Origin: Colletes latitarsis
Lineage: Eukaryota > Arthropoda > Insecta > Hymenoptera > Colletidae
Reading direction: 5' to 3'
NCBI RefSeq assembly: GCF_051014445.1
Contig: NC_135147.1
Location: 23,385,979-23,449,978 of the forward strand
DNA: 64,000 nt
Shown here piece by piece: positions 24,201-36,972 of this stretch. The stretch's first letter is position 1. Every line of letters starts with the position of its first letter. The notes below the pieces were generated by a model, which saw nothing but the letters and a program-made list of their open reading frames with translations, was not told the DNA's origin and made no database searches. The position numbers and the translations under genes are program-made.

Positions 24201-27200
24201 TATAGCTCGAAAGTGTGCTAGCAGGAGGGTGAGTCGTTGGGGGCGCGGGGCAACGGGGAGACAGAGGAGGGAAGAGGGTAGTTTCTCGATGTAGCGCGGT
24301 ACAGCACGGTACAATCGGTGGTACCGGCACATGGGCACACGCCAACTTCCTCTCTCTCCCTCTCCGTCCCCGTCTTCTCTCGCCTTCGTTCTCTGCCTCC
24401 ACCTCCACATCCACATCCACCTCGAACGTGCCCCTGCACGGAGTTCTCCCAACCTACGGCCCAACCCCGGCAGCAGCAGCGGCAGCACCCAACCCAGACC
24501 CTGGGGCTGTCAAACGCAGGCCGAATCTTCTTCTGCTCGTGACAGCCTGGAAATGAAGAGAGTGCCCCCGCGTGGCGTATCCTACCCGCTTTCCTATGTA
24601 CGTTAACGCGCGTCCTAGGAATGTACGTTCTGTTCTCACACGCGTGTCCACGTTATCCCTTTAACGTGTACGTGGTCCGGCCTGTGTTACGAGCACGAGT
24701 TCAACGGAGGTCGGTGCTCCTGCCTCCGTCTCTTTCATTTCGCCCGTTCTTTCATTACCCCGCCTTTAATTTTGTCTGCGTCTGGATTGATTCATTTTTT
24801 TTTCTCCCGGTAATTCGTCTCTAATTGTTCGCCCTGTCGATCGGGGCTCGCAAAATTGATCGACAAAGCCTGGATGAGTTTTTCCGTCGATTCTTTTTTC
24901 GACGCTACAGCCCCGCGCGCACTTGCAATACTCCACGTACTCATAACCACTGCTAGCAAGCGGTGAATCTTTATTCGTTGCTGGATACATCTATATCATT
25001 TGTTTTTGTTAAATTGTCATTCGTTTGAATTACCGAAGCAACTCATTTAGCTTCAATTTATAGTGTTTTTCTCCAATATGTCTCCAAAGCTTCGAAGTTA
25101 AAAACAGATTACAGTTTCGATGGCTAAATTTGAATTTCATTCAGGGTAGTCGGTGGTTGTTCGGTCTCAAAGTCGTTTATTACGAATTGCAACTTGCAGT
25201 TTTTAAGAGATTGGACCATCCAGGAACTTTTAGCGCTCTTGTAGGTACTTTAAAGGATGACTAAAGAGGCTGAAAGGACTCTACCCGCCGATTACGAAGC
25301 GCTTTTCGAGCGCGATCATTAGCGCAATTATTATTGTGTCGGAGCACAATGCGCGCACCGGCGTCCTCGACTACAATGGCCCGCCGAAGGTGAAGAGGCG
25401 AAGGATAGAGAGTGCAGTAGAACGGGCTGGAACAACGGAGTCGGTAAATTCTTCGAGCTAACTGAAAATAGACCGAAACTCTGAGCAGCCTTTAAGAACA
25501 CACTGTCAACCATTACGGATAATGAACGTATCTTTTCTTTGGAAAGTACCGTGCATGAGACTCGCCAAATAAATTCCAGCGGGTATCCATTTACGTTGAG
25601 TATCAGCTTTCCAATTGTGCCACGATTCTAAGGAAATCCTAGAGATTTTGGAGCATTCTTCGAACGACTGAAATTGAGATTATATTTTTGGTTGTCGGTT
25701 TCAATAAAGTTTCATGATCGAAACGCTCCATACGGAGACGGAGTTGAAGATTCCAACTCGTATAAATTAAATTTTGTCAGACAATATAAATTAAATCTGT
25801 CTTCCAGCACGTAGGTACGAAGATATTTAAACCGTAAGCCGAGTACTCACTTGTCCCCCCCATTCGTTTACATTTTACGACTGATTGTATCTGATAGAAC
25901 GTCGGGAGTAAATCATAGGAGCGCATTAGAGCGAGAAAATGGATGATCTTCTGAAAGGGGTCGTGAACGCGTGTGTAATCAATAGCAGATAAAACTATTC
26001 TGTTTCAGACATCGTGGGCAATTATTTATAATAGAACTTCGAAAGGAAAGGGGAATAGAAAATGTCACAGTATTTTCGTCAGTTTTCCAAAATAATCTTC
26101 ACAAGTTTGAGTTTATTTTAGTATGAATATTGTATAATTTCTCTTTTCCACCGGGTACCAAAAATGGCGAGATCCTTTGGCTGCGTGTTCGTTTACGCAA
26201 GAAACAGTGCCGTGACGTTCGTCCCGGGTTCGCGATTGTGCACGGAGATTCTATAGAGATTCCGGCGTATTCTTCAAACGCGCAACAGACAGAAACAACG
26301 TTTTCAAGAAGTAAGTGCCTGCGGGTTCTTTCAGCGTGTATACAACCGACGACCCTCGCCGCTCGAGAGCCCCGAGAGCCGACCGCATCGAATAGTCATT
26401 CGAGTCCTGTTCGACGTTAGGCTAAAGTATGTTCGATGCTCATTGGTACGGGGAATGGTGGAAGAGAGGTATATCTATTAGAACGTACCGCGGCACTTGA
26501 TGCGTTTACATCGTCGTACAAGGGGCCCTCGCATATACCTCAGCCGATATTACCGGTGCGTTCACCGTGTTATTACGGCGTTACATTCCGTCGTACATGG
26601 AATCCGTCGCGTTCGATCCACAAGTACAATGATCCTCGTTGTTCCGCGTTTTTTCTACCCGTTTATACGCCGGGGCCGTTAGAGGCCTGCCCGTGGATTT
26701 CCTTTCTTCGTCGCGCGCGACGCCGCGGAAACTCGGGGAGGCACAGTCGTGTTCTTCAAACTGGACACTCCCTTGAAAAATATTATCGACGGGTCGCCGT
26801 TCCTTTCGAGAAGTAACGGTGCGTGCTCTGTCCACCTTCCATCCGTTTTATTATTATTTTACTACTACGTACCGTGCCTAGCCACTTCAATGCCCAGGCC
26901 TCGCCCATGTCGATAAATCGAATTTCTTATTACGAACGGTACCCGCGGCCCGTAATTTGCAATTCGATACAGGTGCGACTATCGCGCGGGGAAAGAAAGC
27001 CCTCTTTCGCATTCCTCCTTCAGTCATTAACCGGACCACTTATCTTTCGTACTCTCAATCCCTCTGGTTCGATGCAACTTAAGCAAAAAATAATCCGCGT
27101 CCCCGGATCATCGAAGTTTCCCCCGGTAATTGAGACCTTCAGCTTTCGATCTTCCTCTCCTCCACCGTAGCGTCCATCGGCGACAGAGGCGCGCACAAAT

Positions 27201-30200
27201 TATTACGCCAGCCGAAGATGGGTCTCTCCCCGTTATCTTCTCGCCGGCATGTTTCTCACCCCGCCCTATTAGTTCCCCGTGTCCAGGGAATCTATACGGA
27301 CGTGGCGTCGTCGTCGTCGTGTCCGTTCTTTTTTTCTCGACCAAGGGGCCCCGTGACACGGTCGTCGCGCGACGAAGGTTCACCAGGGGCCCCGCCGGTG
27401 AAATACTGCGACTCGATTTCAACACCTCGGCGTCGTTAATTAGCCCGGCCACTCGACTTTTATTCCGGCAGCATCCGACGCCGTTTAATTACACCCGGCG
27501 TGCAACAGAAACAGAGCAGGGGCGGGAAAGAGTCCAGGGGGTGGGGGGGAGGAGGAGGTGGAGACTTAGGGCGCGTGTGCTACACGTTTCGCGCTACCTG
27601 CCGGACGCGACACACACGCGCTACCTGCGCGTATCCGCTCGGTATCGTCGCTATCAGCGCCGCGTGTACGTTCCTCGTTCCATGACCAGTTTCGTTCCTC
27701 GTCGGCCAACCGATTCGGTAATGAGGTTGTGCTTCGCCAGCCTGTCGGATCTTGAGAAATTTAAGGGTGCAATTTGCCATCTTTCGTTCACTGTGTACGA
27801 CTCCGACCAGGCGATCAATCGTCTTCGGGATCTTCGATCGCGCCAGATACCCTGCGTGCAGAAGGATCGCCAGGGTTTTGGAAGATTCCACTCTCGGTGT
27901 CTCGAGTTTCTATACGTTGGTAAATGTTTCAAACGCCACAATTTAGGCGTTTGATCTAACAATTTTATTCTACATTCTACGTTTCATTAATGAACCCGTA
28001 CGGGGTTTCGAGGACCCACCACGAGTGTTATTCGAGCGTTGGTAACACGACGCGCAAGCTCCCACGATTTCTCGCCAGCGTTCGGCAAAACACCGTCCCC
28101 CCTGTCGAGTAATCGCTCTTCTGTTTGTTTGTTGTTCTGGTTTAATTCTTTCGCGAGCCGTACCGTTGAAGGGGTCCGCGGTATAGGTCAATGGGAAACT
28201 AATTGTCGGCGTTTCGAGGGTGCGTGTACGGCCCGGGGGGGAGATTTCCGCTGCTACTCGGAGGGTCGATTCGAGGGTGGTTGAGAAGTCCAAGCACTCG
28301 ACGAGAGCCGACGTGGAGTAGCGGAGAAGCGGAGCTGGGCGATGAGACCAGACGGAGTAGAAGGGCGAATGAGAACGCTCGACTGGAGAGCTCCGACAAC
28401 GGATTGCCACGACGAGAGAAACAATGCCATCTCGCCTTCTACCTCCTCTGCACCCTCTGACCCCTGTAGCGCGCTTCCTCCTATCGAGAGCCTACTTCGA
28501 TCGATTTCTAGACGTTCGACTGTCTTTGGAGCGAGAGAAATTTGGTAACTTTTATTATAAAAATGAGCGAAACGGAGGACGCATTGGCGTAGTTGTGACG
28601 CGTACGGGGGAATTTAGAAAATCGGGGGCGTGGTAATGGAAGAAAGCTACCATCTGGGGCACCGGTGTTATTTACAGCCGGTGAACGTTGTCTCGTAGAC
28701 GGTGTAAAAAATTTTGAAAATTGCACGGACCTCGCTCGGGGCCACCACTTACCGCGTTCCACGAGCCTCTACCCGCGCAACATGTAAAGCACCGATATTA
28801 TGTATTTATTATAATGCGATCCAGGCTCCGGACCGATGGCGCGCGTTGTTCCTGGGCCCCGACTCGCGGCAAAGAGAGGAGACGGGCGGAGGGATAATCA
28901 ATTTATCACTGCAGGTGCCTCCGCGCATTTACATACGCGAGGACGACGGAGTCGTCGTTGCCTCGCCGTCGATCTTTTCGCATTCTCCGCGCAGTTCTTC
29001 GCGCCGCTACAAATTGCCGCGCTGAAACTCGATGCAAATTTCCTTCGATCGCTTTACACGGTAGATCATCCGACGCGCGGCGAAAAAGTATCGGCCCGGC
29101 GATTTCGACGCCCCTGAATATTCATTTCGATCGTCCTCGCACCGCGCGTTCTTCGGCCACCGATCCATTTTCCTCCGATTCTTCGTTACGCCATTATGGT
29201 TGAAAAATATGATTTCGTTAAAAGTATTCGCAACTAAGTATAACATTAATTGCGAAGCGATCGAGAATAGAAACGAACGTGGCTCGAGAATAGTGTTTCA
29301 GGGTCAAAGACGCAAACTCATGATGGCCTCGAAACATCAAGGCAATGACCTTGGTCCCGCCACGAAATCGAAACATTTATAAATTCGTCGTCTTCATTAA
29401 TCACGATGAGACAAGGGTCACGGGTCGGAAATAACTTTTACGTAACCTTTCACGACCGGTCGCGGAGCGTTGACACGCCCGAGGATCAACGTCCTGGATC
29501 GAACCGTGGAACCGAGCGGCGTTTCTCGAAGATCTCGGTCTAATTACGCGGCGGGGTCCATTAATTCTTAACAACCGCAAGCAACGCCTTGCGAGTCGCG
29601 CCGATCGAAGGTCGTCGGGCTCTACTTAATCTGTACCTCTCCGAGCGCGCCGTAAAACCGGCGCTAACGCGGGCGCAATCTGAGAACGCGGTGATTTACG
29701 AGGTCGTACGATCGTCTGTCCACGCGCTGCGATCCCCTTCTCGACCTACTTCGTTGGTCCTTCTAACCGATATTACGTATCTCGTTCTACGCCAAACGCT
29801 CAATTTCATCTCCGCCATCGTGGGACTTTTCACTACGAAGATGTTAAAAAATAGCGACGACCCTGCCTCTTAACCTTGCGTCGGAAGTTTCTTCGAGATT
29901 GAAAGATTTACAGAGTCCTTCTCAAAGAATTCTTAAGCCATTTTGTTCGCGAAAATCTGAGGAACGTTGGAGCCGTAATGCGAATAAAAATCTCGTTTCG
30001 CGACGTCGATCGCCCAACCAGGACATCGAATCCGTCGTAAACGATCATCTTTCCCGTGTTTCCCGCGTCGGGCTCCTCCATTTTTCCACGGACGATTTCC
30101 AGCGACATCGAGCCGAGACAGCCGCGGTAAAATAATCGTAAAGTAACGGAAGGCCTCGCCCACGCAACGGGTTTCTCGTGCGACGTTACATACCCTACAC

Positions 30201-31333
30201 CTACTTCTTCTATCTGCATATCGGCCGGCACGAGAGTCTTCCCTCCTTCTTTCGCGCGGCTCCGCTCGTTTCGGCCTCTCGTGAGATAGCGACGTGCCGT
30301 GCGAGCCGTACTCCACCGCCATAAGGGGTTAGGTTTACGAGCCGGGCCGGGTGTCGATATCGTCGTCGTGTCGCTCCGTGCACGCCTGACCTCGCCGCTT
30401 CTAGATCGCCCTGGACGCGTGTTTGCCCTGCGTCGCGTTCAACGAGTGTATTTACTCGCGCGAACGATCACGCGAAATCTATCCTCGCTGGTAGCTGTTG
30501 CCACGCGTGCCCATTCAATTTTTACCAGCTACGCTACGCGACGATAACGCTGACAATGTTCTTGCTTAACTAACTGGAACGTTTTGTTTATTTCGTGCAG
30601 TCTCTTAGCTTCCCAAAGAATCTACTCAGCTCTATCTCTCGCCTCTTTTCAAATTCTGGATCACTGGATTAGTAATTACGATCGTACATCTTTATTTTGC
30701 AAATCTCTACGCGCCAAGAAATCCACGCGAACGTATGGAGTTGTCGAGATATGGTTATATAACCGCGTAGAGAACGTTTGTTTTTGGATCTATGCAGCAG
30801 CGAGGGAGCGGCGTATTTCAGAATGAGTAACCGTTCACTTTCGTCGGCGATGTTTATTAGAGGCCAAAGGCTCCGGGGATCGCGAGGCGCGCGGAATTGT
30901 TTCGGCGTCTACGACGGGAACGAAGGGTCTCTCCACTTTGATGGTCCACGCGGGGAGAAGGGACGCAACGACGTATGGAGGATTCAAATGAAACGGCGAG
31001 GAACGAAGGGAACAAAATTCGGCACCGACTCCTTGTCGTCGTGCCCGTTTACATCGTTCTCGTTTTTCTCGCAGCTGCGGCTGTTTTGTCTGCGACGGGC
31101 TCCCGCTCGCTGCCACGAACCCGAACGGCGCGTTTTTGCCGCTATTTTCGTGCCGTTAAAAATGCATCCATCGGGACACGTCAACGCGCCCATTCGCCGT
31201 CGCGTTGTCGGCCTTCCTCGATCCTCCACGATCTTATCGTCGACCATGATCCTCCGACATCCTGAGATTCGACCCGACTCGATCTATTCTTCCTCGAACG
31301 ATCGAAAAATACTCCTTCGTCTTTGTAACATTT
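21225..31333. other. hth intron, 10 kb with no gene seen
   Basis: No exon, RNA gene or transposon was recognised. It contains TTAACACTAGAACG at 21484, purine-rich runs between 21600 and 21850, a 14-bp palindrome followed by an alternating purine-pyrimidine stretch (22323-22380), an A-rich run at 24158-24183, pyrimidine-rich sequence at about 24340-24430 and G-rich sequence at 27535-27565. A 274-codon frame at 27130-27954 is judged a chance frame, as it has no recognisable domain and is Arg/Ser/Pro-rich. Confidence 0.65.
24158..24183 (+). repeat. A-rich simple repeat
   Basis: Runs of 12, 6 and 6 A separated by single G. Simple-sequence tract with no sign of an adjacent retroelement body. Confidence 0.8.
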
Positions 31334-31457
31334 AATCATTTGAAAATTTATGTAATCCTCCACTAACTCCTTGTTTTTTAAATGTTTTAAAGGAAAGTCG
31401 TTACATAATAATATAATAGTAAAATAATTCAGTTGAAATTGAGAGTCCACTTAGGGG
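31334..31457 (-). mobile_element. piggyBac-like MITE, family 2, left end eroded
   Basis: The right end in reverse complement is CCCCTAAGTGGACTCTCAAT, followed by AACTGAATTATTTTACTA and CTTTCCTTTAAAACATTTAA. It is flanked by CTAA (31458-31461). The left portion (CATTTGAAAATTTATGTAATCC) matches the 36816 and 45829 copies, but its terminus is not clear. Confidence 0.72.
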
Positions 31458-34400
31458 CTAAAGTAATGGCCAAAACGCGTGGCCGGAAATAATAGAAATC
31501 GTCCGGTGCATAACCGGTAAGCGTATGCGAAGCGTTTTCTTCTCTCTGAATCGGCGTCCCTTGATCTCTCGCGCAGACTTTACATCGACGTATAAAAAAG
31601 GAAATAAAGTAAAAAAAGCGAGACGACCGTGGATGAAGAGCCGCGTTCGATCGAATTGAGACGAGCGGAAAAAGGAGGACGCCGCGAACGGAGCGAAAGA
31701 GATAGAGCGGAGATACGTTGCCCGGGGGTTAGACGTACATAAGATGGAGTCTGGTTTGATGGAATGCTGCCTCCATCCTGACCGCGCGCGGCCCTCCCCG
31801 TGGCTTCTTTTTCCTCCCCTTCCTCCTCGGGTGTTCAGCACCTCTCTCCCACCTGAGCAGGCTGAACACGTATGCGAGAGGCTGTGTTAAGAGAGGACTC
31901 TCGCGCTTTCGATGCTGAGCGCCAGTCGGGACGCGGTCTCGAGTGCCCGTGGAACGATCCGTATCCACCTAAGGCAGCCAATGAGACGGACCGCCATATT
32001 AGGCGGTTGTATATGGGGCCCCTTCTATGCGCCGCTCGAGCGTTCCGCGTGCGCTTAAAATGGAGATAATAATCGCGCCGCGCTGATTAGACGACCGTCG
32101 CGGATTCCAGACGGCAGCTTTCGAATCCCGGGTCCTTATGCGCCTGGCTCGCCGCCACGGCAGCGTTTCCGTTTGCTCGTATTAGGGCATGGACGCGCGG
32201 AGGCGCGAGGATGGGCCCCTGGATCGTCGCTGATGGACGTCCTTCTCCGAACTCCTCGAAACTCCGCTGTTCGCGGTTCGCTGTTAGTTATTGCGACGTC
32301 GCAACTTTGTCCGTTGCCCGGCGCTGCTTTGAATAATGTATTCGAGGCTTTCATGGACCCGGAGTTCTTACGGCTGACGCTGCTACGGGCTTCCGGGTGT
32401 TGCTCGCGTCCTCTTGGAAAAGTGTTCCGGCGTTGCCCGGGCTCCGATGAAGACTCTGACAGTACCTTCGAATATTCATGCGCCTTCCCATTGTACGCCA
32501 ACCGAGAGTTCGTTGCGTGATCGTTCGCCCGTAAGTTCGAGTTAACCGGACAACCTCGCCGTGTTGGCCATTTTTCTCAACAATTGTTCCGAGCTTCTAT
32601 TTTGGAGTTTGTCCTATGCAACATCAGTCCACCGTATCTGTACTCGAAAATATAATTTGGTGGCTAATAAATTGTCGAAACGTTCTCACGGGTTGCAAAA
32701 GGGCCCTGGTGCCTGGAGGAGGCCGGTTTTCTCGTTTTTGTTCCGTCTTTTTTGCGCAGGCCACCACGAGTCGCGTGTGCAGCAAAAATTTTAATGGCGC
32801 AAAACGCGTCGCGGCGCGCGTTTCTTTGCGCTCGGCGGCCAGGTATATCGTGGCGAGGCATTGTTCGATAGAAACCGGGGTCCAACGAGATAGCAGATCC
32901 GGGAGAGATAAGCGCTCTCCCGGATGATGTATCGCCAGCGATCCTCCGGTGCGCCAGTTGATCGTAAGTACCGTCCCGGAGTCGGTGCCGTACTGTTTTC
33001 CGACGGAGGACCCTCGAGATTCGAGCACGCATTCGATACCGGGTACAAACTGTTCCATAAACCACCTCCACGCGTTCTCCTAGATCGTTTACATCTTCTT
33101 CTCGTCTAGGAATTTACTTCGAATTCGAAGAGTACGTTGGAAAAGGCGAAATGGAACCTTTATATATGGTAAAACAAAGAGCTCGTAATAAATAGAGGGA
33201 CCATTCTATACTTTTTGAGGGCACTGAATAAATTTTGGAGTTTGTTGTGTAGCTTTTAAACCGAGAGAGGAAGTAGAAAATTTCGTTTCTCCACTTTGGC
33301 GTAACCGAGATTTATTCCTTATTTTGGCCGACGGACGCTCGAGCCCCTTTCTCGTTTTCGACAAACTTTCCATTGTATGTCCGATCCCTGACGGGACGGT
33401 ACACGGTCACGTCCCCTTAGCGCGCCCTTGCCCCAGAGGGATGTAAGTCACCGGAGCACTTAAGCGAGTCGAGACGAGGCTCGCCACTAAATAACGCGGC
33501 GCGTCCAAAAGGCGAGCGGCAACAAACTGGCTTTTTGTACGCGGTCCTCTTTTGCCTCGGCTCCCCTCGCGTGTTCGAAACTTTTCTTCCCAGCTCCATC
33601 GTCCAACGTTCTACGACCCACAGACGATTTATTCCATCGTCGCAACGATAAGTACGATATCCAACCCTTCCTTCAAGATTCGATTAAAAAGAGAAATCGA
33701 TTCGAATTCTAATTTCTAACCATCCTCTTCTTACCAGAGACAAATTTCAGTACCCCTTTTCAGTACCACTGTGAAGTTTTTTTAACTCGAAATTATATCG
33801 GATGACTTAAAAAACGAAGCGTTTACCTTTCGAACGAGCCCAAACGACGTCGTTCTCGGGCTGGGAAGTGTCTTTGGAAATGGAAACGGCGAGCGTAAAT
33901 CACGTTTCGGGTCGCTCGACGGAGTTATCGACGCTTTCATGGGAAATTAAAGCCCGTCGAGCGGCGCGCGAACCGCAAAGTCGCGTCATCATGACTGCCG
34001 GGTTGGTTTTCGATCGCGATCGCGCCGAGCGGCGAATTTGTCGCCACGTGTTTTATTGTACGATGAAATTGGACGGGGGAAGCCCGCGGCCGGGATCGCG
34101 ATGGGGACGCCGTAATAAAACGGACGCGCGCTAAACGTGTCACTCAACGTCACAGATAGATGCTGGCGCGGGAGGGGACGATTCGACTCTAGCCGTAATA
34201 TCGAGCGCGGCTCCGGCTGCAAGAGTTTTGTTTCCGTCGAAAGCGGAAATTGCATCGCGACAGTTACACCGCTCGGTTGCATCGCCTCCCGATCTCGCCA
34301 TTTTTCGATCCGGACGCGTTTCGTACGATCGTGCGTACGGTAGCGCCGTGACATCTTGGAAGACATATTTTTACGGTCAATAATGTTGTTGTTCAACCAC

Positions 34401-36815
34401 CGATGAAAACAAAACCTGTTGCATTAGCGATGCGGCGCTTATGCAGTTGTGTTTATCAACCTGTCTTCTGGTACTGCCTCTTCGGTTGATCGTTTCAATC
34501 GCAGACAGTGTAGCGAGCGTGTAAACGCCAAGCGCAGTTGTTTGCTCACCAACAGAGTCCCACTATCAGGTCCAGAACAAATCTCGCTTACATCTTCCTA
34601 CAAGAGGCAAGCCGCCACAGAGTAAAGTTGAAAAATAATAATAAATTGGTGCTTTCGGAAGTAACAGACTCTTGTATTTAATATCGACGCATCGTCGAAT
34701 GTGTTCAATTCGAAATACAAAAATGTAATGCCTGGTATCCGAGTGCAGTAATAAAGTATTATTATTATTGCTGTGGAAATGGAAGGATTAAGCTCGTTAT
34801 CCGAGGTCGTCGATAGGACAGGGTCCCTGGTTTACAAAAAACTAGCTAGTGTCATTACCGTTAATAACGCGCGTCATGGTGGATTCGCAGGCAGGCGACG
34901 CTAAACCATTCGGGGGCAGCAATCCCCGCGTCCTCGTGACCACGCGACATTACAAGCTCTCTCCTTCCGTGCTCCCTGATAATTTACGATCGCGCGTACC
35001 GGGCTGATACGAAAAGTCGTAGGCCGACCTATCGACCAAACGGTGCCGACGCATCCGTCCCCTTGTGCCCTGTACCCCGGGGCCGAATTCCAGTTGATCC
35101 GGGGCTAAGCGGCCTCCTAATATCGTCCAGGCCGGATTCTCCGGTGCCCGTTGTCCGGGAACCCCCTAATGGCGACGAAACGCCGCGGCATCGGGCGAAA
35201 AAGGAGCGAGCAAGAGGGCAGGAGCGTAGTGGACCGGTCGACCGACGCTGACGGCTCGGCATGAATAATGTCGACTCATTATTCTTTCCGTGGAGGGAGG
35301 GGATTTATCAGGTCGAAGCACCGATAACGCGCTCTTTTCGTTCGCTCGTTCCGCCCGGGGAAGATGCGTCCGAAGATAGCTATGCATTTATGCGCGTTGG
35401 CGGAGTCGGAGGAGGGTTTCCAAGCTCCTTCCTCTTTCACCTACGGTTTTCTCGTCCTCTTTTTCCCTCGTCTTCCGTCTCGGATCTAACCCCGTCTTCG
35501 TGGGTTCCTGGCTCCCCGTTCCGCGCGTCTATTCCTCGTTTCTCTTCTCTTGTTCCTCATCGGGGAGCTCGCCACGTGTATTGGCAAAATGGATGGCTAT
35601 CATAGGAACGGTTTCGGTTCCTGCGGGGCGCTAACAAGACGAAGTCTAGACTCCTCGAAACTCTCAGCTTCGGACGTGTTACAAGCGTTTGGCCCTACAG
35701 TGTCGATTATATTGCAAATATATTTATTCCGTAATTTTACATTGCGTGACTAGTCTCCTGTTAGGTCCAACTCCCCATAATGCTCAACGAAATAACTGTG
35801 TTGTGCCAACTACTTTCCCGCAGAGCTATCTGCTGTAAATTCAGTTTACTACACAAGTTTATTCCCTCCACAAGACATCTTAAACAAAACACCAACTTGA
35901 TGCTTGGCACGTCCTACGTCATCGTTGCATTCTAGCGCTATCCATCATGGTTCTTATCTTCCATTCCGAAGTCTGCATTTACACGGAAGTGTCGGTCGTC
36001 CCCGTGCCCGAGGGTTAAGATGATGCTCGAGTTCCGTGATAGTTCCATCAAATTTGGGTTGCACATTCCTCCCGAGTTTCTCGAGTTGGCGAAACTCCTA
36101 TCCAGTCGCTGGGAAATCAATACTGGTCTACCTTGTGCGTCCTTCCCACCCTCCTAGGCATCCTTTTTCCTCCGTTGTTCTTCATCGACGCTCGTCCTTC
36201 CAGCGTATCGACGGTATCATAGTTAGGAGAGGTCCACGGTTCGGTTTCTGCGGGGCGCTAACAAGATGGGCCTGCGGGCCAGCCACGGTGAGTTATGGGC
36301 CCGCGCTTGCACGGCGCGCAGCCGTCCGTGTGCACGCGTCGTCCGTGTGTTGGAGTCGCACAATATCGCGCCTCGTCTCGTTGGGATAGGATATAGAGGG
36401 CATAGCGGAGCTGTCGCCAGTTTTCTGGCTCATTACTGGCCACCGGCGCCCATTTCTCTTGAGCTCCGTTTTCCTCTTTCGTCCCGTCGCGCTCTCTCGC
36501 CAGCCAAGAACCGCCATTGGTCCGAAATTCGCGTCCGCGCGACGATCTACGCGGACGCGTCGGCGTCGAAATTCTAGTCGGGTTGATAGATCGCCGATAT
36601 TAAGACTCGCGGCTGACGTTTCATTAGGCTCGCGCCGAAGGACGCGATGAATAAGTGGCTCGGTTAATGGACCACTGTGTCGATAGGGCACGTCCCATGA
36701 TTTTACTTCTTCCATAAAACGAGAATTTTTTTTAATATTTAGGGGGAGGAGTCGTTGAGGAAAGAATAGATTTTCCACTAGGAGCGCTTGTAACGTTGTA
36801 CTATAACATATTTAA
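31458..36815. other. hth intron, no gene seen
   Basis: Contains a short perfect hairpin (32897-32925), an unusual AT-rich segment at about 34380-34800 that may be an old retroelement end, and one member of an 18-bp repeated motif at 35622 (the other is at 36249). No coding exon is recognised. Confidence 0.65.
32897..32925 (+). other. perfect 11-bp hairpin
   Basis: ATCCGGGAGAG (32897-32907) and CTCTCCCGGAT (32915-32925) pair perfectly around a 7-base loop. Stem is GC-rich and would be stable in the hth pre-mRNA. It is too short to be a microRNA precursor, and no poly-U run follows. Confidence 0.75.
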
Positions 36816-36972
36816 CCCTTAAGTGGGTTATTGTGGGCTGTGGCCTTCCGCAAGCTTAATCTAATGTATGTCGATGTAATTATTTGAAAATTTGTGTAAC
36901 CTTCTATTGGTTCATTATTTTTTAAATGCTTTAAAAGAAAGGTGATTTCCATTTACCATTTAAGTGAAGGTA
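36816..36972 (+). mobile_element. piggyBac-like MITE, family 2, variant copy
   Basis: Begins CCCTTAAGTGGGTTATTGTG after TTAA (36812-36815). Its interior carries ATTATTTGAAAATTTGTGTAACC, GGTTCATTATTTTTTAAATGC and TGATTTCCATTTACCATTTAAG, all shared with other copies in opposite order to the 18717 copy. The right TTAA is not intact. The start of the 60774 copy is the same variant. Confidence 0.72.

Noticed and set aside
24331..24606. Gln/Ser/Pro-containing frame around a CAG-rich run, looking like a transcription-factor linker exon
   Set aside because: It is outside the order of known Hth segments; no acceptor with the required phase and no peptide match to Hth was seen.
27130..27954. 274-codon open frame on the + strand
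   Set aside because: No recognisable domain; rich in Arg, Ser and Pro as expected from random CpG-rich DNA; overlapping long frames exist on the other strand; no splice or start context.
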